From NCBI RefSeq assembly GCF_003058325.1, contig NZ_CP028843.1:4953001-5017000 (forward strand): a stretch of 64,000 bases of DNA, in the 5' to 3' direction. The position numbers were made by a program, and so were the translations under genes. Below are positions 43,471 through 54,265 of the stretch, in pieces. Within the stretch, counting starts at the first letter, position 1. Each line of letters starts with the position of its first letter. The notes below the pieces were generated by a model. It searched no databases and was not told where the DNA came from. It saw nothing but the letters and a program-made list of their open reading frames with translations. The DNA is from Methylobacterium currus (GTDB lineage: Bacteria; Pseudomonadota; Alphaproteobacteria; Rhizobiales; Beijerinckiaceae).

Positions 43471-44484
43471 TCAGAACCACCCCTTCAGCTTGAAATAAAC
43501 AGCCGGCACCAGCGCGCTCGCCGCGATCACCGCGAGCCCGAACGGATAGCCGAAGGTCCAGTCCAGCTCCGGCATGTGCTTGAAGTTCATGCCGTAGACC
43601 GAGGCCATCAGGGTCGGGGGAATGCCGATCACCGAGACGACCGTGAGCACCCGGAAGGTGTTGTTCTGCTCCATGTTGATGAGGCCGAGGGTGGCGTCGA
43701 GCAGGAACTGCACCGTCTCGGACAGCCGCGTCTCGAACTCGTCGAGGGAGGCGACGTCGAGGCGCAGGCTCTCGCAGCGGGCCCTCTCCTCGGGCTTCAA
43801 CCAGCCTTCCGCCTCGCCGGCGACGTATGGCAGGATGCGGCCGAGCCCGAGGAGCGCAGCGCGCAGCTTCGACAGGGCCTTGCCGCGCCGGCCGATGGCG
43901 CGCAGCAGGCGCCGCAGGGCGAGGTCGCGGCGCTTGGGTGCGAAGCTCTTGGGCCCCGATTCCTCGCGGCGGCCGTTGCCGTTGGCGCTGGTGTCGAAGG
44001 TGAAGATCCGGGTCGAGAGCGAATCGAGCTCGTCGCTCAGCGTCTCGAGGGTGTCGGCCAGGCGGTCGATCAGCTCCTCGACGAGCGCCAGGAAGGTCTC
44101 GACGCTGGAGGCCGGTCCGTCCCGCTCCGCTTGGCGCGCCTTGACGGTGTCGAAGGCGGCGAGCGGCTGGAACCGGACGGTCAGCAGCCGCTCCGGCGTC
44201 AGCACGAAGCCGAGGGGGCGCAGGCTCAGGTCGTCGTCGCGGAACGAGACCATCGGGGTGCTCAAGTAGAACGCGTCCCGGCGCCGGTTGAGGCGGCGCG
44301 AGTTCTGCACCTCGCTGAGCGCCGAGCGGGATGGGACCGTGAGGCCGGTCACCGTCTCCGCGAGCGCGGTTTCGGCCTCGCTCGGGTCGTCGAGGTCGAG
44401 CCAGGTGCCATGGGCCGGCAGGGGCCGCGCCGCGCAATCCTGGCCCTCGGCGACGACGCCCTCCGAGCCGTGCAGCGTGATCAT
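43471..44484 (-). CDS. CorA family magnesium/cobalt transporter
   Basis: A 337-residue pentameric channel subunit. A soluble N-terminal domain and a long helical region precede two C-terminal membrane helices: VLTVVSVIGIPPTLMASVYGMNFKHMPEL holds TM1 with the YGMNF selectivity motif, and GLAVIAASALVPAVYFKLKGWF is TM2. The start at 44484 (MITLHGSEG) is preferred, since the frame upstream is unconserved. A long low-complexity insertion (SANGNGRREESGPKSFAPKRR) lies in the soluble part. Divergent from groES. Confidence 0.9.
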   Translation of the reverse strand: MITLHGSEGVVAEGQDCAARPLPAHGTWLDLDDPSEAETALAETVTGLTVPSRSALSEVQNSRRLNRRRDAFYLSTPMVSFRDDDLSLRPLGFVLTPERLLTVRFQPLAAFDTVKARQAERDGPASSVETFLALVEELIDRLADTLETLSDELDSLSTRIFTFDTSANGNGRREESGPKSFAPKRRDLALRRLLRAIGRRGKALSKLRAALLGLGRILPYVAGEAEGWLKPEERARCESLRLDVASLDEFETRLSETVQFLLDATLGLINMEQNNTFRVLTVVSVIGIPPTLMASVYGMNFKHMPELDWTFGYPFGLAVIAASALVPAVYFKLKGWF

Positions 44485-44599
44485 GCGAAGGGTGGGCTCC
44501 TGAGGGCGGCAGAGGGGGCGGCCAAGGGTGGGGTCCGAAGGGTGGGGCCGAAGGGTGGGACACGGCGCGGAGCGTGCCGTGGAGGCCACACACCAGAGT

Positions 44600-44628
44600 C
44601 TTGACTCAAACCCGCGCCCCGATTATCT
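44600..44628 (+). promoter_or_regulatory. Heat-shock/housekeeping-type promoter of groESL
   Basis: CTTGACT at 44600-44606 and CCCCGATTAT at 44617-44626 fit the alphaproteobacterial RpoH-type promoter (CTTGA ... CCCCAT-T) and also a TTGACT/TATCTC sigma-70-like pair with 17-base spacing. It precedes the CIRCE element by 11 bases. Confidence 0.6.
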
Positions 44629-44639
44629 CCACGCCAGCC

Positions 44640-44666
44640 TTAGCACTCACCTCACGAGAGTGCTAA
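44640..44666 (+). promoter_or_regulatory. CIRCE operator
   Basis: TTAGCACTC, nine bases, GAGTGCTAA: a perfect match to the CIRCE consensus bound by the HrcA repressor. It lies about 70 bases before groES. hrcA itself is not in the window. Confidence 0.97.
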
Positions 44667-44737
44667 TGCCCGGGTTGGAAGGCGGCTTCGGCGCCAGCAC
44701 CAACCGCAATGCGTTCTGCGAAGCAAGAGGGCAGCAC

Positions 44738-45025
44738 ATGCAATTCCGTCCGCTGCACGACCGTGTCGTCGTCCGTCGCATCGAGAGCGAGGAGAAGACC
44801 AAGGGCGGCATCATCATCCCGGATACCGCCAAGGAGAAGCCGCAAGAGGGCGAGATCGTCGCCGTCGGCCCCGGCGCCCGCGACGAGTCCGGCAAGCTGA
44901 ACCCCCTCGACGTCAAGGCCGGCGACCGCGTCCTGTTCGGCAAGTGGTCGGGCACCGAGGTCAAGATCGACGGCAAGGACCTCCTCATCATGAAGGAGTC
45001 CGACATCATGGGCGTGCTGGCGTAA
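44738..45025 (+). CDS. groES: Co-chaperonin GroES
   Basis: A 95-residue heptameric cap of the GroEL folding chamber. [40 protein letters not shown] holds the mobile loop ([14 protein letters not shown]). The length and the ending SDIMGVLA are standard. The start at 44738 has a purine-rich AAGAGG upstream. First gene of the heat-inducible groESL operon controlled by CIRCE; groEL follows after 103 bases. Confidence 0.98.
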   Translation: MQFRPLHDRVVVRRIESEEKTKGGIIIPDTAKEKPQEGEIVAVGPGARDESGKLNPLDVKAGDRVLFGKWSGTEVKIDGKDLLIMKESDIMGVLA

Positions 45026-45119
45026 TCGCCACCCCCTGACCAGCCCCGAAGCCTGACGGCGGCGCCCCGACCGGGAGCTGACGCCGGAGGGTTTTCCCTG
45101 CAACACCGATCTGAAGTGA

Positions 45120-46769
<1,650 letters not shown>

Positions 46770-46801
46770 GTCCTTCGCCAGCCAGTCCCGAGAGACGGGA
46801 G

Positions 46802-46827
46802 GGGGTCGCCGCGAGGCGGCCCCTTTT
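46802..46827 (+). terminator. Intrinsic terminator of groESL
   Basis: GGGGTCGCC and GGCGGCCCC (one G-T pair) around a GCGA loop, followed directly by TTTTCC. Confidence 0.85.
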
Positions 46828-46954
46828 CCGTTGGGAGGATGCGTCGCGGTCTCATGCATTCGACGCTCCACCCCAAGGATTGACCACTCCCCGGTGGGCG
46901 CGATGCGCAAGGTTCACCTGTCACGGCCATCTGCGAGCCGCTGCGGGAGCCAGG

Positions 46955-47312
46955 TCACCCCGGGCTCGCCGCCGATCCCGCCAGCCCCCCATCCAGGTTG
47001 AGTTCGGCCCGCGTCATGTCAGCAGCCTCGTCCGAGGCGAGTATCGCCGCTACCGCCGCGATCTCCTCCGGACGCCCGAAGCGCTCGAGCGGGGTATCGG
47101 CCACGAGGGCCGCCATCCGCGCCTCGCGCCCGGGCCCCTCCCGAGCATCGGCTCCCAGATCGGCGTCAGGATGGCATCGGCGAGGCGCAGCCAGTCCTCT
47201 TCCGGCCGACATCCAGGCGGAAGAACCGGGCGCCGATCTCGGCCGCGGTCGCGGCGCCCGCACTCCCGTCGCGCTCGGTGACGATGCGGGCCTGTCCGGT
47301 CGGCTGCTGCAT
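46955..47312 (-). pseudogene. Short-chain dehydrogenase/reductase remnant
   Basis: On the minus strand, near 47312, a segment TGQARIVTERDGSAGAATAAEIGARFFRLDV resembles a worn N-terminal Rossmann/cofactor region; after a frame change it continues EEDWLRLADAILTPIWEPMLG. The end is clear: PLERFGRPEEIAAVAAILASDEAADMTRAELNLDGGLAG, the canonical SDR C-terminus, stopping at 46955. The middle with the catalytic YxxxK is missing and the parts lie in different frames. A deleted, frameshifted SDR relic. Confidence 0.65.
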
Positions 47313-47439
47313 GATCGGCCTCGCCCGCGGGAGGGAGCCAGTTCGCCGCTGCGGGTCGAGACGCCCATTCAGGATCTCATCCTGAATGGAGGGTGAGAGC
47401 GTCTGCATGACGGGCGACACGGATGGGGCGCCGAGCCCT

Positions 47440-48078
47440 CTACCCCGCCCGCGCCGTCGCCCCGTGCACCATGGCGAGCACGCCGGCCCGCAGGAGGTCG
47501 TACTTGGTCGGCAGGCCGGGCCCGGTCGGCAGCCGGCCGGCGGCGGCGAGCGTCGCGATGCCGTGGGACAGCGCCCAGACCTCCAGGGCGACGAAGCGCG
47601 GATCGACGTTCGCCGAGAAGCCGTCCGGGAAGGTGCTCCGCAGGGCCTCGACCAGGAGCCCGAAGGCGTCGCGGTCGCGCGGCGCCTGCGCGGGCGGGCC
47701 GCCGTCGGGGCCGATCGGCCGGGCCTCGAAGATCGCCGCGTAGTAGCCCGGCTCCTCCTCGGCGAAGGTCAGGTAGGCCTCGCCCATGCGGGTGAAGCGC
47801 TCCAGCGGCGTGCCGGGCCCACGCAGCGCCCGGGCGAGGCGGGCGGCGAGCTCTGTGAAGCCGCGCTCGGCCACTTCCTCCAGCAGGGCCTCGCGGCCGC
47901 GGAAATGGCGGTAGAGCGCCGCCGGGGACACGCCGACGAGGCGCGCCGCGTCGACCAGGGTGAAGCCGCCGATCCCGCGCTCCGCGATGAAGCGGCGCGC
48001 GGCCTCGATCAGGGCCTCCTTGAGGTTGCCGTGATGGTAGCCGCGCCGGTCGGACGGGCCGCTGCGCCAGGGTCGCAC
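47440..48078 (-). CDS. TetR family transcriptional regulator
   Basis: A 212-residue TetR-type regulator. GYHHGNLKEALIEAARRFIAERGIGGFTLVDAARLVGVSPAALYRHFRGREALLEEVA (about 13-70) is the YHHGNL-type DNA-binding domain, and the C-terminal domain is of the WHG type (FAEEEPGYYAAIFEARP). It lies 80 bases downstream of the P450 gene on the same strand, but neither its target nor an operator can be identified with confidence. Confidence 0.92.
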   Translation of the reverse strand: MRPWRSGPSDRRGYHHGNLKEALIEAARRFIAERGIGGFTLVDAARLVGVSPAALYRHFRGREALLEEVAERGFTELAARLARALRGPGTPLERFTRMGEAYLTFAEEEPGYYAAIFEARPIGPDGGPPAQAPRDRDAFGLLVEALRSTFPDGFSANVDPRFVALEVWALSHGIATLAAAGRLPTGPGLPTKYDLLRAGVLAMVHGATARAG

Positions 48079-48158
48079 CGTGTCTCTGTCTCTTGATCAA
48101 GGGGCCGGAATCGGCCGCCTGCACAGCCCCATAGAGCATTTTTTCGCGGGCGGCAGGC

Positions 48159-49604
48159 TCAACCCGCGCGTCGCTTCAGAAGGAAGCGCGGCACGTGGTC
48201 CGGCCGCACCGTGGTGGTCGCTACCGGCAGGACCGGCCGGTCGTCGGCAAGCCGCAGGTGGAACGCGCGGGCGAGCCGGGCGAGGACCAGGGTCGCCTCG
48301 GCGAGCGCGAGCTGCGCGCCGATGCAGATCCGCGGCCCGGCGCCGAAGGGCAGGTAGACGAAGCGGTCGGGCTCCGGGCGGTCGAGGAAGCGCCCGGGGT
48401 CGAACACCTCCGGCCGGTCCCACCAGCGCGGGTTGCGGTGGAGCACCCAGGTCGGGATCATCACGATGCTGCCGGCCGGGATCGTGGTGCCCTCGACCAC
48501 GCTCGCCCGCGCGGCGCGCCGCGCGATGACGTAGACCGGCGGATAGAGCCGCAAGGTCTCCTGCGCCACCGCCTTCGCCAGCCGCAAGGACGGCAGCGCT
48601 GCGGCGGCGCCCGCCTCGGACAGATCGAGCCCGGTCGCTTCCGCGGCGAGCGCGTCCTGCATGCCCGGCTCGCGGGCGAGCAGGGTGCAGGCCCAGAACA
48701 GGGTCGAGGCGGTGGTCTCGTGGCCGGCGACGATCAGCGTGCCGACCTCGTCGGCGAGCAGACCGCCCGGCGCGTCGCCATGAGCCTCGATCAGGAGGTC
48801 GAACAGGTCGCGCGGCGCGCCCCAGGCCCCCTGTCCTTGGGCCCCCTGCCCGCGCCGCGCCTCCAGCACCGCCCCCACCAGCCGGAGCCACCGGCGGCGG
48901 AACAGGGCTCGGCGCGGGCTCGACGGGGTCGGCCAGCCCGGCGGCAACAGGAAATCGGTCACGGTCGGCTTGCCCAGCCGGTCGAGATAGCCGGAGACCA
49001 GCGCCCGGATCTCGGCGCCGAGCGCCCCGGTCTCCAGGGAGAACATCGAGGTGGTGGCGATGTCGAGGGCGACCCTTTGCATCTCGCCCCGGAGATCCGC
49101 GGGCGCGCCGAGGCCGGCCTCCAGCCGGCAGCAGGATTCCTCCGCGCTGCGGGCGACGAAACGCAGCATCAGGGGCAGGGTGCGGGGCGTGAAGGCGGGG
49201 GCGAGCACCTTTCGCTGGTGACGCCAGGCCTCGCCATCGGCGAGCACGAGGCCGCGCCCGGCGATCGGCCCGATCACCCGCCGGCCGGCGGGTAGGCGCA
49301 CGAAGTCGTCGGTGGCGGTGAGCAGGACGTGGCGCGCCCCGGCCGGGGTCGAGAGCAGCACCATACGGCCGCCGGGCAGCGGAATGGTCACCGCCGGCGC
49401 GTCGAGGCAGGCGCGGGGAAACGCCTCCAGAGTGTTGCGCCGAAAAGCGCCGAGGAGCCTGAGCCAGCCGACCCGCTCGGCGAGGGCCGGCACCGGCGGC
49501 GCGTAACCGGGCCGCGTGTCGGGAGCCGTCAGGGACAAGGGGGCGACTCGGACAAGGGGGGTCTCCGGGGGCGCCCGAACGACGTGACGGGACGGACCCC
49601 GCAA
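48159..49604 (-). CDS. Cytochrome P450
   Basis: A 481-residue soluble P450. The I-helix oxygen motif is AGHETT (about residue 293), the ExxR is ETLR (about 346), and the haem-binding loop is FGAGPRICIG with the ligand Cys near 427. The sequence resembles the CYP4/CYP102-like fatty-acid hydroxylase group more than camphor-type P450s. The likely start is TTG at 49604 just 3 bases after the deoB stop; no ATG is available upstream of MVLLSTPAG and the true start may be some codons later. No dedicated redox partner lies beside it. Confidence 0.9.
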   Translation of the reverse strand: MRGPSRHVVRAPPETPLVRVAPLSLTAPDTRPGYAPPVPALAERVGWLRLLGAFRRNTLEAFPRACLDAPAVTIPLPGGRMVLLSTPAGARHVLLTATDDFVRLPAGRRVIGPIAGRGLVLADGEAWRHQRKVLAPAFTPRTLPLMLRFVARSAEESCCRLEAGLGAPADLRGEMQRVALDIATTSMFSLETGALGAEIRALVSGYLDRLGKPTVTDFLLPPGWPTPSSPRRALFRRRWLRLVGAVLEARRGQGAQGQGAWGAPRDLFDLLIEAHGDAPGGLLADEVGTLIVAGHETTASTLFWACTLLAREPGMQDALAAEATGLDLSEAGAAAALPSLRLAKAVAQETLRLYPPVYVIARRAARASVVEGTTIPAGSIVMIPTWVLHRNPRWWDRPEVFDPGRFLDRPEPDRFVYLPFGAGPRICIGAQLALAEATLVLARLARAFHLRLADDRPVLPVATTTVRPDHVPRFLLKRRAG

Positions 49605-49607
49605 GAT

Positions 49608-50812
<1,205 letters not shown>

Positions 50813-50816
<4 letters not shown>

Positions 50817-52432
50817 TCGCTGACCGCCCCGGCCGGGGCCGCCGCCATGTCGAAGGCGGCGGCGAACAGGGCGCGGGTGTATTCGGTGCGGGGCGCAGAA
50901 AAGATCTCCTCCGCCGCGCCCTCCTCCACCACCTGGCCGCCCTGCATCACCATCACGCGGTTGGCCAACGCCCGGACCACCTTGAGGTCGTGGCTGATGA
51001 ACAGGTAGCCGAGGCCGCGCCGGCGCTGGAGTTCGCGCAGCAGCTCGACGATCTGGGCCTGGACCGACATGTCGAGGGCCGAGGTCGGCTCGTCGAGGAC
51101 GACGAAGCGCGGATCGAGCGCCATGGCGCGGGCGATGGCGATGCGCTGGCGCTGACCGCCGGAGAATTCGTGCGGGTAGCGGTCCATCGCCGCCGGATCG
51201 AGCCCGACATCGTCGAGCGCCCGGGCGACGGTCCGGCGGCGCTCGGCATCGCTGCGGCCTTTCCCCTGCACCTCCAGCCCCTCGGCGACGATCTCGGCCA
51301 CCGACATCCGGGGCGAGAGCGAGCCGTAGGGATCCTGGAACACCACCTGCATCTCGCGCCGCAGGGGCCGCATGGCGCGGGCCGACAGCCCGTCGATGCG
51401 CCGGCCGAGATAGACCACGGGTCCGTCCGAGGCGATGAGGCGCAGGATGGCGAGGCCGAGCGTGGTCTTGCCCGATCCCGATTCGCCGACGACCCCGACG
51501 GTCTCGCCCTCGCGCACGCTGAGCGCCACCCCGTCCACCGCCTTGACGTGGCCGGTGGTGCGCCGGAGGAGCCCGGTCTTGATCGGGAAATGCACCCGGA
51601 TCGGCCCGGCCTCGACCAGGATCGGGGCGCCGTCCGGAACCGGGTTGCCGCGGCCCTTCGGCTCGGCGGCGAGCAGGCGCTTGGTGTAGTCGTGTTGTGG
51701 ATCCGAAAATACCGCGGCGACCGGACCGGTCTCGACGATGCGGCCCTGGAGCATCACGCAGACCCGGTCGGCGACGCGGCGCACGATGCCGAGATCGTGG
51801 GTGATGAACAGCATCGCCATGCCGAGGCGCGACTTCAGGTCGGCGAGCAGCGCCAGGATCTGGGCCTGGACGGTGACGTCGAGGGCGGTCGTCGGCTCGT
51901 CGGCCACCAGCAGGTCCGGCTCGCAGGCGAGCGCCGTCGCGATCATCACCCGCTGGCGCTGCCCGCCCGACAATTCGTGCGGATAGGCGCCGAGGCGCCG
52001 CTCCGCGTCGCGGATGCCGACGAGGTTCAGGAGTTCCAGCGTGCGGGCGCGGGCCGCCTCGCCGCTCATCCCCTTGTGCAGCCGCAGCACCTCGCCGACC
52101 TGCTCGGCGATGCGGTGCAGCGGGTTCAAGGAGGTCATCGGCTCCTGGAACACCATGGTGATGTCGGCGCCGCGGACCGCGCGCATCTCCGGCTCGGAGA
52201 GGGTCAGCAGGTCGCGGCCCTTGAACAGGATCCGCCCCTCCGGCGTCGCGCCGTCGACGAGGCGCAGGATCGACAGCGCGGTCACCGACTTGCCGGAGCC
52301 CGACTCGCCGACGAGGGCCACGGTCTCGCCCGGCGCGATGGCGAAGGACACCCGCTCGACGGCGCGAGTCTCGCGCCCGCCCTGGCGGAAGGCGACGGAG
52401 AGATCCTGGACGGAAAGGAGCGGGTCGGTCAT
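50813..52432 (-). CDS. ABC transporter with two ATPase domains (YejF/DppDF-like)
   Basis: A 539-residue ATPase made of two nucleotide-binding domains. Walker A GESGSGKS and GESGSGKT occur near residues 40 and 320, and the signature LSGGQRQRV / FSGGQRQRI in each half, with an oligopeptide-transporter C-terminal tail after the first domain ([12 protein letters not shown]). YejF-type proteins energise peptide or microcin importers; the binding protein and permease genes are not adjacent. Start at 52432 ([15 protein letters not shown]) is preferred over the ATG at 52480. The 3' end overlaps deoB, which suggests coupling and possibly an importer of a nucleoside- or peptide-like compound. Confidence 0.92.
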
Positions 52433-52505
52433 CGGCTCAGTGCTAGGGCGGCGGAGCGCCGGGGAACCGGTGTAGGTCATTCCCAGGCGCGCGCAAACAA
52501 CCGCC

Positions 52506-54077
52506 CTACTCGTCCACCCGCGGTGCCTGGCCGCTGTCGATCGGCAGGGGCCGGAAGGCTTTCAGCTCCTCGCCGCTCGGCAGGCTGCGCGTGTCCCAGC
52601 CGCCGCCGATCGCGCCGATCAGCGACACCGCGTTGGTGAAGCGGTTGAGCCGCACCTGCAAAGCCGTGACCTCGTTGTTGAGTTCCAGCGCCTGCGCGGT
52701 GACGACGGTGGTGTAGTTCTGGGTGCCGGCCCGATACTCGTTCAGCGCGATCTCGACCGCCCGGCGCGACGACTGCACCGCCAGTTCCTGCGCCGCCTGC
52801 TGGCGGGCGAGGATGCGCTGGCCGGCGAGCCCGTTCTCGACCTGCTGGAAGGCCGCGAGCACCGTCTGCCGGTAATTGGCGACCGCCGAGTCGTAGGCCG
52901 CCTCGACGGCCTGGAGCGCCGCCGTGCGGGCGCCGCCGTCGAACAGCACCTGGCTGCCGGAGGCCGCCACCGACCAGAACGTGTTCGCGGCGGCAAAGAA
53001 GTTGCGCGCCGGATCGCCCGCGATGCCGCCGCTCGCCGAGAGGGTGACGGTCGGGAAGAACGCAGCCACCGCGACGCCGATCTGGGCGCTCTGCGACTGC
53101 ACGGTGCGCTCGGCGAGCGCGATGTCGGGCCGGCGCTCCAGCAGGTCGGAGGGCAGGCTGACCGGCACGGCGGGCGGCCGCATCGGCAGGGCGCCGCGGG
53201 CCAGCGACACCTCGGAGGGCGGCCGGCCGATCAGCGTCGCGATGGCATGCTCCAGGTTCGCCCGCTGCAGCCCGACCGCGATGGCATTGGCCTGGGTGGT
53301 CTGGAGCTGGGTCTGAGCGGTGATGACGTCCGAGCGGGCGGCGACGCCGGCATTGTACTGGTTCTGGGTGATGTCGAGCGAGCGCTGATAGGCCTGGGCG
53401 GTGCGCTCGAGCAGGCTCTGAAGCGATTCCTGGTAGCGGAGCTGGTAGTAGGCGGTGGCGAGTTGCGTCTGCAGCGCGAGGCGCACGGAGGCGAGGTCGG
53501 CGGCGCTGGCCTGGGCGGCGGCGACGTCGCTCTCGATCGTGCGCCGGATGCGCCCGAACAGGTCGAGTTCCCAAGTTGCCGAGCCTTGCAGCGTCAGGGT
53601 GGTGCGCTCGACCCCGCCGGTGCTGGCGCGGCTGATCGAAGGAGCGCCGAGCGCCGTGGGAAACAGCTGGGCGCGGGCCTCCTGCACCAGGGCGCGGGCC
53701 TGCCGGTAGGCGGCGACCTGGGCGCGCAGGTTCTGGTTGTCGACGTCGATCAGGCGGATCAGCCGGTCGAGGGCGGGGTCGCGGAACACCCGCCACCAGT
53801 CGCCGCGCTCCGCCTCGTCGAGGGGCCGCACCGGCCGCCAGTTGCGCGGCGGCATCGGCCGGGCGCCGCCCTCCTTGAAGGCGGGGGGCGTCTCGACGGT
53901 GGGACGGGCATAGTCGGGCCCGACGAGGCAGCCGGCGAGGAGAAGGGGAAGCAGGGTCGCTGCCGCCAGATGCGGGGCGCCACCACCCACCCTCCCCCCT
54001 CTTCGGGGGAGGGTGGCCCGGCCGTGAGGCCGGATCGGGAGAGGGGATGGCGCTTCCGGTGAGGGCTCGCGCTTCAT
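52506..54077 (-). CDS. Outer-membrane efflux lipoprotein (NodT/OprM-like)
   Basis: A TolC-type channel subunit. A lipobox LLLAGC follows an Ala/Leu signal peptide, so the mature protein is lipid-anchored. The channel part begins WWRVFRDPALDRLIRLIDVDNQNLRAQVA and ends with VTALQVRLNRFTNAVSLIGAIGGGW; two repeats each with long helices are visible. The ATG at 54077 gives a 28-residue leader encoded by an intergenic repeat; a GTG at 53990 would start just before GGGAPHLAAATLLPLLLAGC and may be the real start, though its spacing to a GGGGAGG is poor. Last gene of the adaptor-permease-permease-channel operon. Confidence 0.88.
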   Translation of the reverse strand: MKREPSPEAPSPLPIRPHGRATLPRRGGRVGGGAPHLAAATLLPLLLAGCLVGPDYARPTVETPPAFKEGGARPMPPRNWRPVRPLDEAERGDWWRVFRDPALDRLIRLIDVDNQNLRAQVAAYRQARALVQEARAQLFPTALGAPSISRASTGGVERTTLTLQGSATWELDLFGRIRRTIESDVAAAQASAADLASVRLALQTQLATAYYQLRYQESLQSLLERTAQAYQRSLDITQNQYNAGVAARSDVITAQTQLQTTQANAIAVGLQRANLEHAIATLIGRPPSEVSLARGALPMRPPAVPVSLPSDLLERRPDIALAERTVQSQSAQIGVAVAAFFPTVTLSASGGIAGDPARNFFAAANTFWSVAASGSQVLFDGGARTAALQAVEAAYDSAVANYRQTVLAAFQQVENGLAGQRILARQQAAQELAVQSSRRAVEIALNEYRAGTQNYTTVVTAQALELNNEVTALQVRLNRFTNAVSLIGAIGGGWDTRSLPSGEELKAFRPLPIDSGQAPRVDE

Positions 54078-54222
54078 GAAGGACGCCAGCTGGATCAGCG
54101 TCGCGGTTCCCTCTCCCGCCCCACTTCGTGGGGCACCCTCCCCCGACCCAAGTCGGGCTTGCCCGGCTTGGGCACGTGGATGCGGATCTCGGGCAAGCCC
54201 GAGATCCGTGGGAAGAGGGTTC
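53987..54222. repeat. Palindromic intergenic repeat family, copy 1
   Basis: Begins with a perfect 12-base hairpin (CCACCCTCCCCC 53987-53998 against 54005-54016), continues with GAGAGGGG, CGCTTCCGG, GCTGGATCAGCGTCGCG and CCCTCTCCCGCCCC, and ends near ACCCTCCCCC where a second element (54145-54222) is inserted. Same orientation as copy 2. It supplies the start region of the outer-membrane factor gene. Confidence 0.75.
54145..54222. repeat. Nested hairpin repeat inside copy 1
   Basis: Contains GTCGGGCTTGCCCGGC and a perfect 11-base hairpin (CGGATCTCGGG 54183-54193, loop CAAG, complement 54198-54208). It interrupts the terminal hairpin of copy 1. A degenerate inverted copy is at 19098-19170. Confidence 0.6.
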
Positions 54223-54265
54223 GGCTGCGCGCGATCGTTCAGGACAATGAAATCGGAAAGAGCGG

